This document shows positions 43,600-56,729 of a stretch of 64,000 bases of DNA, piece after piece (the stretch's first letter is position 1; the number at the start of each line of letters is the position of its first letter). The notes under the pieces are model-generated. The model worked only from the letters and a program-made list of their open reading frames with translations. It was not told the DNA's origin and made no database searches. The DNA comes from Isoetes taiwanensis (Eukaryota > Streptophyta > Lycopodiopsida > Isoetales > Isoetaceae): the NCBI GenBank assembly GCA_021234155.1, contig JAJEKV010000146.1, forward strand, positions 250,001-314,000, given 5' to 3'. A program made the position numbers and the translations under genes.

Positions 43600-45240
43600 C
43601 TGTGCAGCTGCTGAGTTTTCTTTTTGTAACTTCTTTTGTAGACAAGTTTTGCATGTTTTTGTGTAGTTTTTTTTGTGTAAATCCAGACGTAGGCCTTTCT
43701 AAATTAGGTCTTAGTACCTTTTGTGAAATCTTGCCTAGTGCAGTTCTGAATCCGGCATTGTGCCTTTGTAATCAGTGTTGTAGATTCAGGCTTTGTGCCT
43801 TGGTAATCAGGCCACCGTGCCTATGTGAATTTAGGCCATTGATGCCTTGGGTGAATCCAGGCCACTATACCTTATTTATGCCTTTGAATGAAATTAATGA
43901 CTCCAAGCCTCTTAAATCAATCTGTGTATTATTGTAATCTTAATATTTCCTTGTTTCATATCAATCTTAGCAGCATGAAATTCTATAGTTGAAGCATCAA
44001 ATTAACATAACAGTCAAAGATGAAATTCTGGACATAGCACTGAAGTATGAAGTTATGAATTTTAAATTGACATAACATTCAAGTATAAAATTCTGGACAT
44101 AACACTCAAAGTATGAAATTTTGGAATTGAAGCATCAATTGACATAACACTCAACTATGTCTGGACATAACATCCAAGTATGAAATTTCGGGCTCATTTG
44201 CCTATGTCTATACATTAGTTTGTGGGCCTTGCCATTTGGTTCCCATTCCTTTGACTTTTATGGTCTTGGTTTTTAGAGGTCTAGTCATGATTATCAACGG
44301 TTATAATAGCATTGCTTGTCCTTGCTTGTTTATTAAAGGTTGATCAAGGTTCTTTTATATGGGGTAGGCAGGCATTATCATTTTCGTGCATTGGATATGG
44401 CTACAACATCGATTTACATTGTTTCATCGCATACAAGTCTGTTGTCTTGGGGATGTGTTGGTTTTCCCTATGTACCTTAAAGTCATATCTTCACCATCGG
44501 GGATGTGCATTGCATTGATTTATTATCTGGGGCACTCATAAGGTTTTATAACAGAGTCTGGTTTTTCTAGATACTTGTGTGTTGCATCATATGTCTATAA
44601 ATAGTTTGGTAGTTCCATTTTTGCACTTTCTTCATCTAAGGGTTGTCCATAGTTTTTAAATTTAGCAATTTAGGAGCTTTTCATACGTGGGTTTGCCCAT
44701 CCCTAGATGCAAGCCTTCCTTTTTCAAGTCATTGCCTCCCCTTTTTCAAACATTTGTTGGCCTATCGATAATTGTCTTATGGCTTTTTTTTTTTTTTTTT
44801 CAGCCATTTATCGATCTTGTTACTTTGGGGAGATTTTTAAATTGTTTTTTCATACATGGCCTTAGTTCCATGTTTTTACCTACATTGTTGTTGGAAAACT
44901 TGCTCCCAGTATCTTAGTTATCAGGTTTAATGTATCTCCCCTAGGTATCTTTTATGCTAGTTTTATGTTCAGACCTCAAGCTGCATGTAACATTTTCCTT
45001 CCACATGCATATATGCATATATGCATATATGTTGACACATCTCATCAAAATGGGCAAGAGCTTTTACCTCCTCTTATACTACTAGAAGCTTTTCTTGAAG
45101 AAGCAAGCAACCACTGCTAGTAGTGCCAAAGATAATGAAGCACCTGCTGCTAATGTTTCCTATACATTAGTGCAAAATATCTTGTAAATAAAAGAGGTTG
45201 TTAATAGATAATCAACCATATTTAAAAACATAGCACATTT
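43600..45240. other. AT-rich gene-free stretch (copy A)
   Basis: Repeated phrases TGAATCCAGGCCACTATACC/TAATCAGGCCACCGTGCC (43,740-43,870) and GACATAACACTCAAGTATGAAATT (43,990-44,190). No gene. Confidence 0.5.
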
Positions 45241-45249
45241 TATCTATTA

Positions 45250-45790
45250 TCCTTGAGCACTCTTTTGAACTTAAAGTCAATACAAAATGGGGTTGTTCAG
45301 AACAGGAGGCAGTCAAGCTTATTGTTGATGGATGGTGCTAAGAAGTTCCTTTTATTGGTGGTCGCTTCGAATCAAAGTCCTGGTCCACCAATATTGGTGG
45401 CTAAATATAAGACAACACTCTCCGGTGCTTGTCCATCCATTCATCAATGCCCCGAAGTCGAACCTCGCATGTTTTCCAATGTCCTAGGCTTCTCCTTTTT
45501 GGTCTTGGGCTAAAAATATTTGTGTTGCTACCATGGGGAGTTTTTGCCTTCTTAAGTTTCCCAAATGCCTTCAGCGTGGCACTTTGAGAACATTAGCCCT
45601 TTGGTCTATCTGGAAACACCTAATAGAATTCTACATTATCGTAAATCTTTTCAAATTTTAATTGGCTTAAAGCTTGTTTCCAATCCTTGTTGGTCGAAAT
45701 TGCTATAGCTCACGGGGAGATGCAAGGGTTCATCTTATGATAGAAATTGGGATTACTTATGGAATTATCATGGTTTCTATGCCTTTTTTT
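45250..45790 (+). mobile_element. LINE C-terminal fragment (copy A)
   Basis: Degraded counterpart of 56,160-56,700: RT zinc-binding-like region, then LWSIWKHRNRILHY-like sequence, here with several indels. See the copy B entry for the readable protein. Confidence 0.6.
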
Positions 45791-45820
45791 AATTGTCTCT
45801 TACTGATGCTGATGTTGATA

Positions 45821-46174
45821 ATGGCAGATTTTGTGACGGAGCATTATGACATGGTCATCCCTCCTGGGAGGGGGAGATATGATCCAAAGCCGGTCTTTGC
45901 ACAATGGACAAGGAATCAGATTAAGAAAAAAATGATGACTCTGAAGCAACACATCCTTGGCCAGATAGCCATTGGAATCATTCTGGATGATGAAGATCTG
46001 TGGTGGTGGTGGAATGATTTGAAGATATATTTTGCTGCTAAATGGGAAGAGCATTTTGACATAACCTCGGGGCTCATTTTGCAGTTCATGGTCTACACTC
46101 CTCACGACCTGGATGAGATGGAAACAGTCTTTCATATGATCCATTGGAGTTTGCGCTTGGCTATGAATAATTAG
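45821..46174 (+). CDS. Hypothetical 117-aa ORF (copy A)
   Basis: MADFVTEHYDMVIPPGRGRY then KPVFAQWTRNQIKKKMM, an acidic Trp-rich middle (DEDLWWWWNDLKIYF) and a C-terminal helix. Identical at 56,730-57,083. It directly follows the LINE fragment, so it may be LINE 3' sequence or a separate gene. No family recognised. Identity between recent duplicates gives no evidence of selection. Confidence 0.3.
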   Translation: MADFVTEHYDMVIPPGRGRYDPKPVFAQWTRNQIKKKMMTLKQHILGQIAIGIILDDEDLWWWWNDLKIYFAAKWEEHFDITSGLILQFMVYTPHDLDEMETVFHMIHWSLRLAMNN

Positions 46175-47450
46175 CTGATTCTATTCTTTTCCCTCTGAAC
46201 ACTCTCAAAACTATCGGTTGCACTGCATAATACGGTGGCACAGCTATTTTTGTCTATCTAAAGCTGTGTTCTTCTTTTTTCCTTATTCCCTTTTGGGATG
46301 AGCAAGCATTTGCAAAGGTTTATAGGGATTACCATGATCATGAAGCATAATGCAAAATATACATACACATGCTTTTCACTAGCAGCACAAAGCCAGTGAA
46401 GCAATTTGTCACAATTCAACATCCTACCATTTAGCAGACATGCAAACTAACAATTGTATGCCTTTATATAACGAAAATTTGCTGCAAACCATGACATAAC
46501 TTATAGTTTATAGCATGTGTTTACTTCCTTAACCTTCTCTTCGAAAAAATGACCATTAGCATTTTTAATCCACCTTCACCAGAGATGAAATAAAAAACAT
46601 TTAAGAAAATATTTTGTACATGAAATGACGTGCAACAACTTACATGTCGCAAAAAATTTGTATTCTTGAATCAAACTTGGTTCTGATATTTGCAATCGAA
46701 AAATCTATCTATGTCTATGCTTCGAAGTTGAACGCCTTTATGTGCAAGGTCATTAAAGAGCATCTCAGCAAAGTATACCCCTTGTAAAGACAATATAAAA
46801 CTGTAGAAATAGCTATTTAGAAGCAGAAGCAATAAAAATAGGGCTGAAAACCTGAGTTATTCCCTCTGCTTCAATGATCAACATTAGGACCGTCCAAATG
46901 ATATCATAAAATTGTTAACATGTCCTTAGAAACGAATTCAATATTGACAAAGCAGATGTTGCATTCATCTTGCCATGTTTCAAAATATCCTAATGCATCG
47001 ATGTAGATGCATACCCAGGTTGACTACATCAAACTCCATCATCTATTCTATTCCATCATCTTTTGCCTGAAGAGCATAAACACACTGAAGCTTCTCTGCA
47101 AAAGGCAGCAAAAAATATAAGTCCAATGACTATATTTGGAAACGGCTAACTCTAACTCTCAACATATCTTCTATTCGGTCTGATCTAAACAACAATCCTC
47201 GCAATAAAAGATATAATAAGTCTAGAATGAAGATAATCTTTGTCAAATGTCGCCCCTTGCTTGCCTAACCTCTAACTTTAGTCCAACACCATCTTCACTG
47301 ACAAAGGCTTGATTAACCTGCATTTTGTAGCTACAACAGGCATTCCATATACACAGATGTTAATTACCCTCCGTCGTCTCTAATAAAGGTGTCATCTACG
47401 AACTAGTTACCTATGGTCTGAGAAATATCAGCCATGCAAGCCTTGAAGAA
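46175..47450. other. Gene-free stretch (copy A)
   Basis: AT-rich, short frames only. Almost the same in copy B (57,084-58,370). Confidence 0.5.
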
Positions 47451-47819
47451 ATAAGTCATCTACTACACGACGAAGGAGCTGTGAGAGACCCTCGGCAACA
47501 ATTGTAAAGAGAAAGGGTGCCGACGGACATTCTTGCCAATATCTCCCCCCACGTCAAAAATGTCAAAAGGCCTCCCTTAAAATACCTTTTGCGGACTTCA
47601 ATAACTTCCAAATCACGGAAAATCAGCCCCAAACCCAACTTATACATAACACGCATAAGAAAAACAAAAGACACGGTCCTACGCTTTGGCAAAGTCAAGC
47701 TTCGGATACACAACTTGCTGCCTCCTATGCTGCTCCAAATACAAGCCTTGATAAGCAATTGGTCTTGTTATAGCTTCATTGTCCCATAAGCTCCGGCTTC
47801 CCGTGGACATTACAACCCG

Positions 47820-47872
<53 letters not shown>

Positions 47873-47880
47873 GAAACGAT
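47450..47880 (-). mobile_element. LINE reverse transcriptase fragment (copy A)
   Basis: On the minus strand, in shifting frames: ITRPIAYQGLYLEQHRRQQV, PKLDFAKA and FLFTIVAEGLSQLLRR, matching the RT palm region of the 15-kb LINE (KLDFAKAYDSVDW, LLFTIVAEVLSQLF). Heavily decayed. A CAA repeat interrupts its 5' side. Confidence 0.65.
47819..47872. repeat. (GTT)18 microsatellite
   Basis: Eighteen uninterrupted GTT units. The equivalent site in copy B (58,733-58,747) has five. Confidence 0.95.
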
Positions 47881-48639
47881 CTATTCAACATTACATTGAA
47901 TACTCAAACAAGGTATACTAGATAAATAGAGAGTACTTTTTAGGTCATGCCATACAAGAAACAAGCTCGAACCAACTACACCCTCACTATTCAACATTTC
48001 CATCAATATGTTAGCAATAAAATCAACACCATTTAAAGGGTCAAAGGGCAACCCTCCATGCGCTAGCAGTTAGGATAGGAGGAATTCAAATCTGTGGCTG
48101 ATAACGAGTCCATGTTACAATAGGACGAATCTGCTGATCTAACTACACTTGACACGATCTTTGTTTGTCTGATCTTCAAATATTCGTTGATTTTAGGTGA
48201 CCAGAACGGAACAAAATTAGATTCCTCATCTGCGTCACATGCCTTTGAGCAATTCTTTTCTTTGGTTTGACCGGATCTCTTTCCATTGCTGTCTGCTGCA
48301 AAAACCCATTCCCCATTCCCCATTCCGATTTTGAATGTTTTAGGATGTTGAAGCCAAATCTTCCCGGTTTTATGGGTTCCGTCTTCGGAATCTGAATTGG
48401 TTTCCTGTTAATTCGTGTTTTCCTCATTCTTCATTAATATGTCTGAAGTCCAGGTTAGTGCATGCAAAATGAACCATTTGTCCACATATGACACATAAGT
48501 TCAGAATATTTAATCTGTGTGCCCAGAACGCAGTTGTCGTCTTCTTGCACATGCTTTAGGTTGCATGAATTCCTTCTTGTCTAAATTTCAACATGCAAAT
48601 CCAATTTTAGGTCCTGCATTGCTTTGTTGGGCTCTAGCC

Positions 48640-50765
48640 ATGGAGAAAGCAGCCCTGTTAGTTATATGCATTCTTCTAACGGTGGCTCCAAGAGTTTTTA
48701 GCCTATTTTCAGGGGATATATATGGCCGACACCAGCAGGATGTGTTCCTCTGGCCCATGCCCGCAAATGTGACCCACGGATCTGACGCACTTGTTCTTTC
48801 CCAAAGCTTCAAGTTCGTCATAGATGAGCAGTACCAGTCATGTGAGACCTTGTTGGAAGGTCTAGACAGGTTCTACAATCTCATATTTGGCCAGCATTCT
48901 GCTGTTATACTTGCATCATCAGATGTTCCTGTGTTGGAGAAGTTGAGAATAGAGCTTCTTTCCTCGGATGAAACTGTAAATATTGCTCTTTTTCTTCCAA
49001 ATTTACATATCTTATGTGCATCCTGGATTTCTCATAAACTGACTTGCATGGCCCATAGTTACAACTGGGAATTGATGAATCATATCAGCTTCAGGTGCCT
49101 TCTCCTGATGACTCTACAACAGCATTGCTCAAAGTAAGAATAAAGTTTACAACTAATCTCCTTATTTCTGTTACATGGGTATTCAGAAATTGATGTATAT
49201 TCAGGCAACAAATGTTTATGGCGCTTTGCATGGACTACAGGTATGACTATCTCAGTCTCTTCCCTAAATCTCTGATTGTGTAGCCAAAGGAATACAGATA
49301 ATTGGGAGGTTACTCACGAAGGAACAAGGAGAAGATTATACAAACAATGCCAGAAATAAGTCGTTTTCAAACAAAAATGGTCTTGCAGACATTTAGTCAG
49401 GGATGTGCATTTTCAACTTTCTTAGCAAGGTGATTGAAGTGCCTAATACTCCCGGAGTATTGTGGATTCACCAAGGTTCACTTATAGGGGACTCCTAATT
49501 GGTACGTTATGCTGTTGCTTGTTCTATATATGTAAGCTATTATCTCTCATGAGTTTGCTTCTCTAGATACTTGGCCACTATCGGCCTTTGGAGGTGATAA
49601 AGACCATCATAGATTCTATGTCATATGCAAAATTGGTGAGTCTTCTTATGGTGTAAACATAATAGCGGGGAGCACTACGAAAAAGCTATCTAGTCCCTTA
49701 CTTGAAATGATTTGCAGAATGTTTTGCATTGGCATATTGTAGAATCTGAAGTCCTTTTCCATAGAAATACCTTCGTTCCCCGGGCTCGGGATGGGTCTTA
49801 TACCTATAGGGAGCGTTATACTATGGATGATGCAAGGGCCATTGTTGAGTAAAGCTTTGTTGCATATTCATCGTCATTGGTTTTTTTACGTTCTCTCAAT
49901 GGCCCTTTTGCAAAATGTTGGAAGATTTAAGAGGAAAATCATACGATGTGCGGATATATGCGACTTAGAGGCATAAATATTATGGCGAGCTTCGATGTTC
50001 CCGGCCATCTTTGCTTCATGGTACGTTTTCGTTATGATGCTCAAGAAATTTGACATTCCTATTAACTCTCGATCGGTTTCATTAAAGGGGTCTAGGTTAT
50101 TCGTATTTGTGGTCGTCTACAAAGCGCATTGACCTCTAGATGTTAGCAATGAACTTACTTTCGACTGATTGAAGGAATCATCTACGGTAAAATTTGGCAA
50201 TTTTTTTACAGAAATGAAGAAAAGATTTTATTCATTTCCCTTATGTGTCTCGCTAGACTTCTCAAGTGTGTTTCCTTTCAAGCTTATGCATCTTGGTGGG
50301 GATGAAGTTGATACATGTATGTGTTTCGATTTCATTCTTCAAGGAGTTTGTATGTTATTTACATGGACCTTCAAATTTGTAATGACATCTTGGAGCAAGA
50401 CTCCCCATATAAAGTCATGGTACTCTTTCCTTTGTCTTCTTTTTTTTCGTTTCCTTTTTCATAATGTACATATCTTGAGAATTAAGTCCCGACTATTAAG
50501 TATAAGCAATGCATTTGCTAAATCATGGCGATTATTTGGTATTATTCTTGCAGTTTGGATGACCATTCCATGTCACCATTTGATGCATATGAATACTTTG
50601 TCCTTCGAGCACAAGGAATAGCTTGTCCCATGGATACTTACCGGTTAAGCGGTATGTATACACGGCGAGAAATTATCGAGCTAATGAAAATAAACATGTA
50701 CCAACAATGTTTTTCATATCATTTTTCTCGGGGAAGAGACATTTGACACTTTTGGGAAAGAATTA
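48640..50765 (+). pseudogene. 5' partial duplicate of the GH20 beta-hexosaminidase gene (copy A)
   Basis: Exons 1 to 11 and the first part of exon 12 of the gene at 59,515-62,258 are present. The sequence then jumps at 50,766 to the start of copy B, so exons 13 and 14 (with the TIWPRAAAAAER region) are missing. Relative to copy B there are many small changes: exon 4 AGTCAGGGATG for AGTCAGATG, exon 5 ATACTTGGCC for ATACTTCGCGCC (destroying DTSRHY), exon 7 GCGAGCTTCG for GCAGAGCTCG. Most fall at CAG/CTG sites, so some may be sequence errors. The truncation alone makes it non-functional as a GH20 enzyme. Exon 1 (signal peptide to SSDET) is intact, so a short secreted fragment could be made. Confidence 0.85.
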
Positions 50766-50870
50766 AACTCCAATGGCCTAGAAGTTACTGTATATGCAAA
50801 TGCACAAGGGTTCTAACATTTATAGGTTCCAGATTATGCTCAAAGAACGCCGGGCACCATTACTAGTTAC

Positions 50871-52253
50871 TAGTATGTTCTTATGTTTGTCGCGCTCAAT
50901 TCGACCAGTTGATCCGAGATCCCACGGCTCCACGTGGCTTTGGGGCGTATCCTACGGCCCGGATGGCTTGGGAGTTTGTTTGTAGATTATATGTAGCGAT
51001 CCTACGGCCCGGGTTGATTTGATCCCCGATCGTCATCCGAGATCCTATGGCTCACGTTGCTTTGGGACACACATCCTATGGTGCACATGGCTTTGGGAAT
51101 TATATGTAATCGATCCTACGGTCTAGGTTGATTCGATCCCGATCGTCGATCCAGAGATCTTACTACTCCACGGGTTTGGCACATATCCCGGTGCACATGA
51201 CTTTGGGAATTATATGTAATAGATCCTATGGCTCATGTTGCTTTTAATTATTGTTACGCGTGGTGAGATCTCGACCCTTGATGGGGTCCAAGATCCTACG
51301 CCCAAATTGAATGCTCATCCCTTAGGAAAAGGCTTTTAAAATTTTTATGCTGTGTGGAGGATTCGAACCCTGGCCATTGACACTCCAACCCCCCATTCTA
51401 ACCACTAGACCAAGCATTAATTCCATAAATAATTCATGTTTCAGATATACTTAAGGGTATTATTCCCATTAAGATAAAATAGACTATAACATTCTAGCTA
51501 GTTCAAGAAAGTTCTAGAATGTTCTGGACGGCTCTAGCTAGAATCTTCTAGAAAGTTCTATAACATAAAAGAATCTAGAGGGGATCTAAGAAAATTCTTC
51601 CAGAAAGTTCCAACTTGTTCTAATAAGTTTTAGAATGTTCTAGAATATAGGGGAATCTACGGGAATGTAAGGAAATCTAGGGAAATACTTCCAGAAAGTT
51701 CTAGAATATATTGAAAGTCTTAGAACATTCCAGAAAGTCTTAGAATGTTCTAAAAAGTTCTAGAATGTAAAGGAATCCAGAAGAATCTAATAGAATGTAA
51801 GAAAATCTTATAAAATGTAAGAGAATCTAAGAAAATATTTACAAGCCTAAGGGAATCTCTTAAAACTGGGGATCTAAAGGAATCTTCATAAAAGCTAAGG
51901 GAATCTAAGAAAATGTTGCTGAAATCTTAGAGTATCTAAGGGAATCTTTATAGAACCTCTTTGAATCTCATGTAATGTAAGGGAACCTAGGGCAATCTCA
52001 TAAAATCTAAAGGAATCTAAGGGAATCTAAGGGGATCTTCATAGAATCTTGGAGAATCTAGGGAAATCTAATGGAATCTAGAGGGAATCTTATAAAATTT
52101 AGAGAAATGCTCACGAAACCTCTAAGAGAACCTTGGTAGAATCTTAGAGAATCTATGAATTTAGAGTATTCTCAAGAGATTCTTTTAGAATGTAGGGCAC
52201 GATAAGAACTTGCACGTTGGAACATGCTAAAACTCGAACATGCACCGTAGGAC
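50871..52253. repeat. Single arm of the palindromic element (copy B)
   Basis: Counterpart of 40,001-41,384. The first 450 bp carry many small differences from copy A at CAG/CTG/CCWGG positions. The tRNA-like boxes are at 51,359-51,369 (B) and 51,402-51,412 (A), minus strand. Confidence 0.8.
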
Positions 52254-52379
52254 GTTGTTTATATATATACAAGTTATTGTAATATTAGTGAGTGTCAAAA
52301 TTGACGTTATTATCTATGAGCAGTGTGTAGATTGTGTGGTGTCTAGTATGAGCCTTAAATTTGAAAATGTAATATTTGT

Positions 52380-52760
52380 TTTAAAGATTAAGCCTAGATT
52401 CACTAATATTCCTCTGAATTATAGTAATACTTCCCTAAGATCTATGAAGGCTCAAATAGGTTATCTAAGATTTCCTAAGATTAGACGAGGATTCTCCTCG
52501 ATTCTATGAAGATTGACCTAGATCCCTCAAGGTTCTATAAAGATTCCTCTAGATTCTCAAAGTATATATAGAAAATTCTCTAGATTTGCTAGGATTCTAT
52601 AAGATTCTCCAAGATTATCATAAGATTCTCCAAAATCCTCTTAAGGCTCCCCTATATTTTCGAGGTTTCTATGAAGATTATATTGAGATTCTTCTAGATT
52701 TCTTAAGATTCTATGAAGATGCTTTTAGATTCCCTAAGATTTTATTAATGAAAATCCTTT
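52380..52760. repeat. AGATTC array, reverse orientation (copy B)
   Basis: Counterpart of 41,510-41,880. Confidence 0.75.
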
Positions 52761-54086
52761 TACATTCCTATTTCTCTCATGTTCGTCTTGCAAGTCAAAA
52801 CGAACACCTAAAAGCTAAAGGCAATGCTAAAAATCAATATTTCGTTTTAGATGTTATCATCAAGGATATTTTATTAACATTTCTGACACATGTTAATAGT
52901 GGTTGTTTATGGGAGACCTATGATTTTTGGGGTGGCCAAAATCCAAAAAATAAGCTTTCTTTGTCGTATGGCCATTTTGGCCACAAAAAGAATCAAAAGA
53001 TCATTCCCGAACCTTATAACAGTTTGTGTTATATATGTATAATGTGTAGCATCTGCAAACCGTGTCTCCAAGTCTGTGTTTGTTTCTTATGTTCCATAAA
53101 AATTTTTGCTGGATTGCTCAACATTGAGTCTCATTAAATTGGTCGCTATGTAAATTCTTCAACCACCCTTAAGAATAAAGATTTTGCCATGGTAGTCGAA
53201 ACTTGACAACTTTGAAACCTTGAAGATGTTAAATTAATTGAACATTTCCTAGAAGTGAAGGGCCATTCTTATCTCATATTCTAATCATAATGCTCTCCTA
53301 CAAATTCTTTTTCAAACATGGTTAAACTTAGGAACTTCTACAACATATTCTACTCATAATGCCCCAAGGTGCCACATCGCCTCCAACCTTGCCACCTCAC
53401 CACCAACCTAACGATTTCAAAGTCAATTTCCAAGTCAACAAGTGCCAAATCATCATGGAGGTCATCATATATATGCCAAATCATCATATCTATATGCCGA
53501 GGTCATCATATATATGCCAAGTCAATTTTCAAGTCAACCAGTGCCAAGTCATCATATATATAGCTAAAAGAAGAATGATGGTCTTTTCACTTGACTTCTT
53601 ATATATAAAAAAGAATTCACTTCCTATATAACTAAAAAAAATGATGGTCACTTCAATCCATATCTCATATAGTTACCCTTGTTATGGGTCGTGGCATAAT
53701 CATGACCGTTGGTTATTCTACGAGATAGAATCACTAGCCATTGGGATTGTACCACATCAAATGACAAGGATAACTCCATATGTTATCCTAATCATATCAC
53801 CTAAGATTGCAATGGTACGAAAAAAAAATTGGGCCTATGAAATTTAATTTCCGCCCAGCCTTTACATGGCCATAAGCAAGAAGCTTTTCCCTCCAATTTT
53901 GCTTTTGTTCAAGAGAATGCCAAAGCGTTCCGCCTTCTTCCCTGCACACGATGAAGAAGAGCAAGAACTGCATGATGTCGCCAAATGGGGTAGATGGGAA
54001 TTGATCATTGTACCTTTGTAGGAGCTTTTCACATTGCATGAGATTGTTTCCTTTGTCCCCTCCCCCCCATTGATCACATTACCTTT

Positions 54087-54434
54087 GTGATCATTGTACC
54101 TTTGTTCATATTTGGCTGCATTTTGAAGTTGTTGTTGAAGAAAATGTTGAAGATGCAGATTTTGAAGTTGAATACACTGATTCTTCAGATGCTAGCACAA
54201 AAGATAGCTCAGATGATAGCTCCGAAGATAGCCGTTGTGAGCAGAAACTCTACAGAGCTTCTTGATTCTCAAGAAGCTCTTGAGAGGAACTTAGCAGCAG
54301 AAATGGACCGTGAAGAGGATTTTGAGGATGAGTATTTTGAGCTGAATCTACTTTGGTCACTAATGAGGGAAGAGGAAGAAGATGATCATGTGGAAGCTGT
54401 GGATTTGATGAGTTTTTATGTTTGGCTAAAATAA
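54087..54434 (+). CDS. Hypothetical acidic ORF, 115 aa (copy B)
   Basis: Counterpart of 43,184-43,531. The only protein change is at residues 68-72 (two compensating indels). No recognised domain. Confidence 0.2.
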   Translation: MIIVPLFIFGCILKLLLKKMLKMQILKLNTLILQMLAQKIAQMIAPKIAVVSRNSTELLDSQEALERNLAAEMDREEDFEDEYFELNLLWSLMREEEEDDHVEAVDLMSFYVWLK

Positions 54435-54499
54435 TTAGTTTTGTTTTGTTTCTTAGTTTTAGTCTTTTGTTATTTAGAACTTTCTAAGATTGTGAATTC

Positions 54500-56150
54500 T
54501 ACCTGTGCAGCTGCTGAGTTTTCTTTTTGTAACTTCTTTTGTAGACAAGTTTTGCATGTTTTTGTGTAGTTTTTTGTGTAAATCCGCATTTTAGGCCTTT
54601 CTAAATTAGGTCTTAGTACCTTTTGTGAAATCTTGCCTAGTGCAGGTTCGAATCCCAGCATTGTGCCTTTGTAATCAGTGTTGTAGATTCAGGCTTTGTG
54701 CCTTGGTAATCAGGCCACCGTGCCTATGTGAATTTAGGCCATTGATGCCTTGGGTGAATCCAGGCCACTATACCTTATTTATGCCTTTGAATGAAATTAA
54801 TGACTCCAAGCCTCTTAAATCAATCTCTGTATTATTGTAATCTTAATATTTCCTTGTTTCATATCAATCTTAGCAGCATGAAATTCTATAGTTGAAGCAT
54901 CAAATTAACATAACAGTCAAAGATGAAATTCTGGACATAGCACTGAAGTATGAAGTTATGAATTTTAAATTGACATAACATTCAAGTATAAAATTCTGGA
55001 CATAACACTCAAAGTATGAAATTTTGGAATTGAAGCATCAATTGACATAACACTCAACTATGTCTGGACATAACATCCAAGTATGAAATTTCGGGCTCAT
55101 TTGCCTATGTCTATACATTAGTTTGTGGGCCTTGCCATTTGGTTCCCATTCCTTTGACTTTTATGGTCTTGGTTTTTAGAGGTCTAGTCATGATTATCAA
55201 CGGTTATAATAGCATTGCTTGTCCTTGCTTGTTTATTAAAGGTTGATCAAGGTTCTTTTATATGGGGTAGGCAGGCATTATCATTTTCGTGCATTGGATA
55301 TGGCTACAACATCGATTTACATTGTTTCATCGCATACAAGTCTGTTGTCTTGGGGATGTGTTGGTTTTCCCTATGTACCTTAAAGTCATATCTTCACCAT
55401 CGGGGATGTGCATTGCATTGATTTATTATCTGGGGCACTCATAAGGTTTTATAACAGAGTCTGGTTTTTCTAGATACTTGTGTGTTGCATCATATGTCTA
55501 TAAATAGTTTGGTAGTTCCATTTTTGCACTTTCTTCATCTAAGGGTTGTCCATAGTTTTTAAATTTAGCAATTTAGGAGCTTTTCATACGTGGGTTTGCC
55601 CATCCCTAGATGCAAGCCTTCCTTTTTCAAGTCATTGCCTCCCCTTTTTTCAAACATTTGTTGGCCTATCGATAATTGTCTTATGGCACCTTTTTTTTTT
55701 CAGCCATTTATCGATCTTGTTACTTTGGGGAGATTTTTAAATTGTTTTTTCATACATGGCCTTAGTTCCATGTTTTTACCTACATTGTTGTTGGAAAACT
55801 TGCTCCCAGTATCTTAGTTATCAGGTTTAATGTATCTCCCCTAGGTATCTTTTATGCTAGTTTTATGTTCAGACCTCAAGCTGCATGTAACATTTTCCTT
55901 CCACATGCATATATGCATATATGCATATATGTTGACACATCTCATCAAAATGGGCAAGAGCTTTTATCTCCTCTTATACTACTTGAAGCTTTGCTTGAAG
56001 AAGCAAGCAACCACTGCTAGTAGTGCCAAAGATAATGAAGCACCTGCTGCTAATGTTTCCTATACATTAGTGCAAAATATCTTGTAAATAAAAGAGGTTG
56101 TTAATAGATAATCAACCATATTTAAAAACATAGCACATTTTATCTATTAT
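54500..56150. other. AT-rich gene-free stretch (copy B)
   Basis: Counterpart of 43,600-45,240, with small indels (T-runs near 55,690). Confidence 0.5.
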
Positions 56151-56159
56151 CCTTGAGCA

Positions 56160-56700
56160 CTCTTTTGAACTTAAAGTCAATACAAAATGGGGTTGTTCAG
56201 AACAGGAGGCAGTCAAGCTTATTGTTGATGGATGGCAAGCTTACTGTGCTAAGAAGTTCCTTTTATTCAGGTGGCTGCTTCTGAATCAAAGTCTGTCCAC
56301 CAATGACAGGCTGGCTAAATATAAGACAACACTCTCCAGTGCTTGTCCATTGGGCTGTCAATGCCCTGAGTCGAACCTGCATGTTTTCCAATGTCCTAGG
56401 CTTCTCCCTTTTTGGTCTTGGGCTAAAAATATTTGTGTTGCTACTACAGGAGTTTTTTGCCTTCTTAAGTTTCCCAAATGCCTTCTGTGGCACTTTGAGA
56501 ACATTAGCCCTTTGGTCTATCTGGAAACACCGGAATAGAATTCTACATTATCAGAAATCTTTCAGCCTTAATTGGCTTAAAGCTTGTTTCCAATCCTTGT
56601 TGGTCGAAATTGCTATAGCTCACAGGAGATGCAAGGGTTCATCTTATGATAGAAATTGGGATTACTTATGGAATTATCATGGTTTCTATGCCTTTTTTTA
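56160..56700 (+). mobile_element. LINE C-terminal fragment (copy B)
   Basis: Frame 1: LNQSLSTNDRLAKYKTTLSS then CPLGCQCPESNLHVFQCPRL, a Cys/His RT zinc-binding domain. Frame 2 continues TLALWSIWKHRNRILHYQKS, the usual end of plant L1 ORF2. A single frameshift near 56,500 separates them. A much more readable version than copy A. Confidence 0.75.
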
Positions 56701-56729
56701 ATTGTCTCTTACTGATGCTGATGTTGATA

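Larger units (their letters stand above)
39898..50765 (+). repeat. Tandem duplication, copy A (about 10.87 kb)
   Basis: Bases from AACTCCAATGGCC (39,898) to GGGAAAGAATTA (50,765) are repeated almost unchanged at 50,766-61,642 in the same orientation. The copy junction reads GAATTA-AACT-CCAATGG. The left outer edge reads ACAACAACT-CCAATGG, and the right outer edge GAATTA-AACT-ATCAAAC. The shared AACT is microhomology. Copy A ends inside exon 12 of the hexosaminidase gene. Confidence 0.95.

Noticed and set aside
45800-46144. 114-codon minus-strand ORF opposite the 117-aa ORF (also at 56,709-57,053)
   Set aside because: Antisense shadow with His/Gln/Pro-rich content and no domain.
47679-47891. 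Poly-Gln protein
   Set aside because: The Gln tract is the (GTT)18 microsatellite read on the minus strand next to a dead LINE fragment. Copy B has only five units.
48640-50765. Copy A as a diverged functional hexosaminidase
   Set aside because: It lacks exons 13-14 because the duplication ends inside exon 12. The frameshifts may be errors but the truncation is structural.
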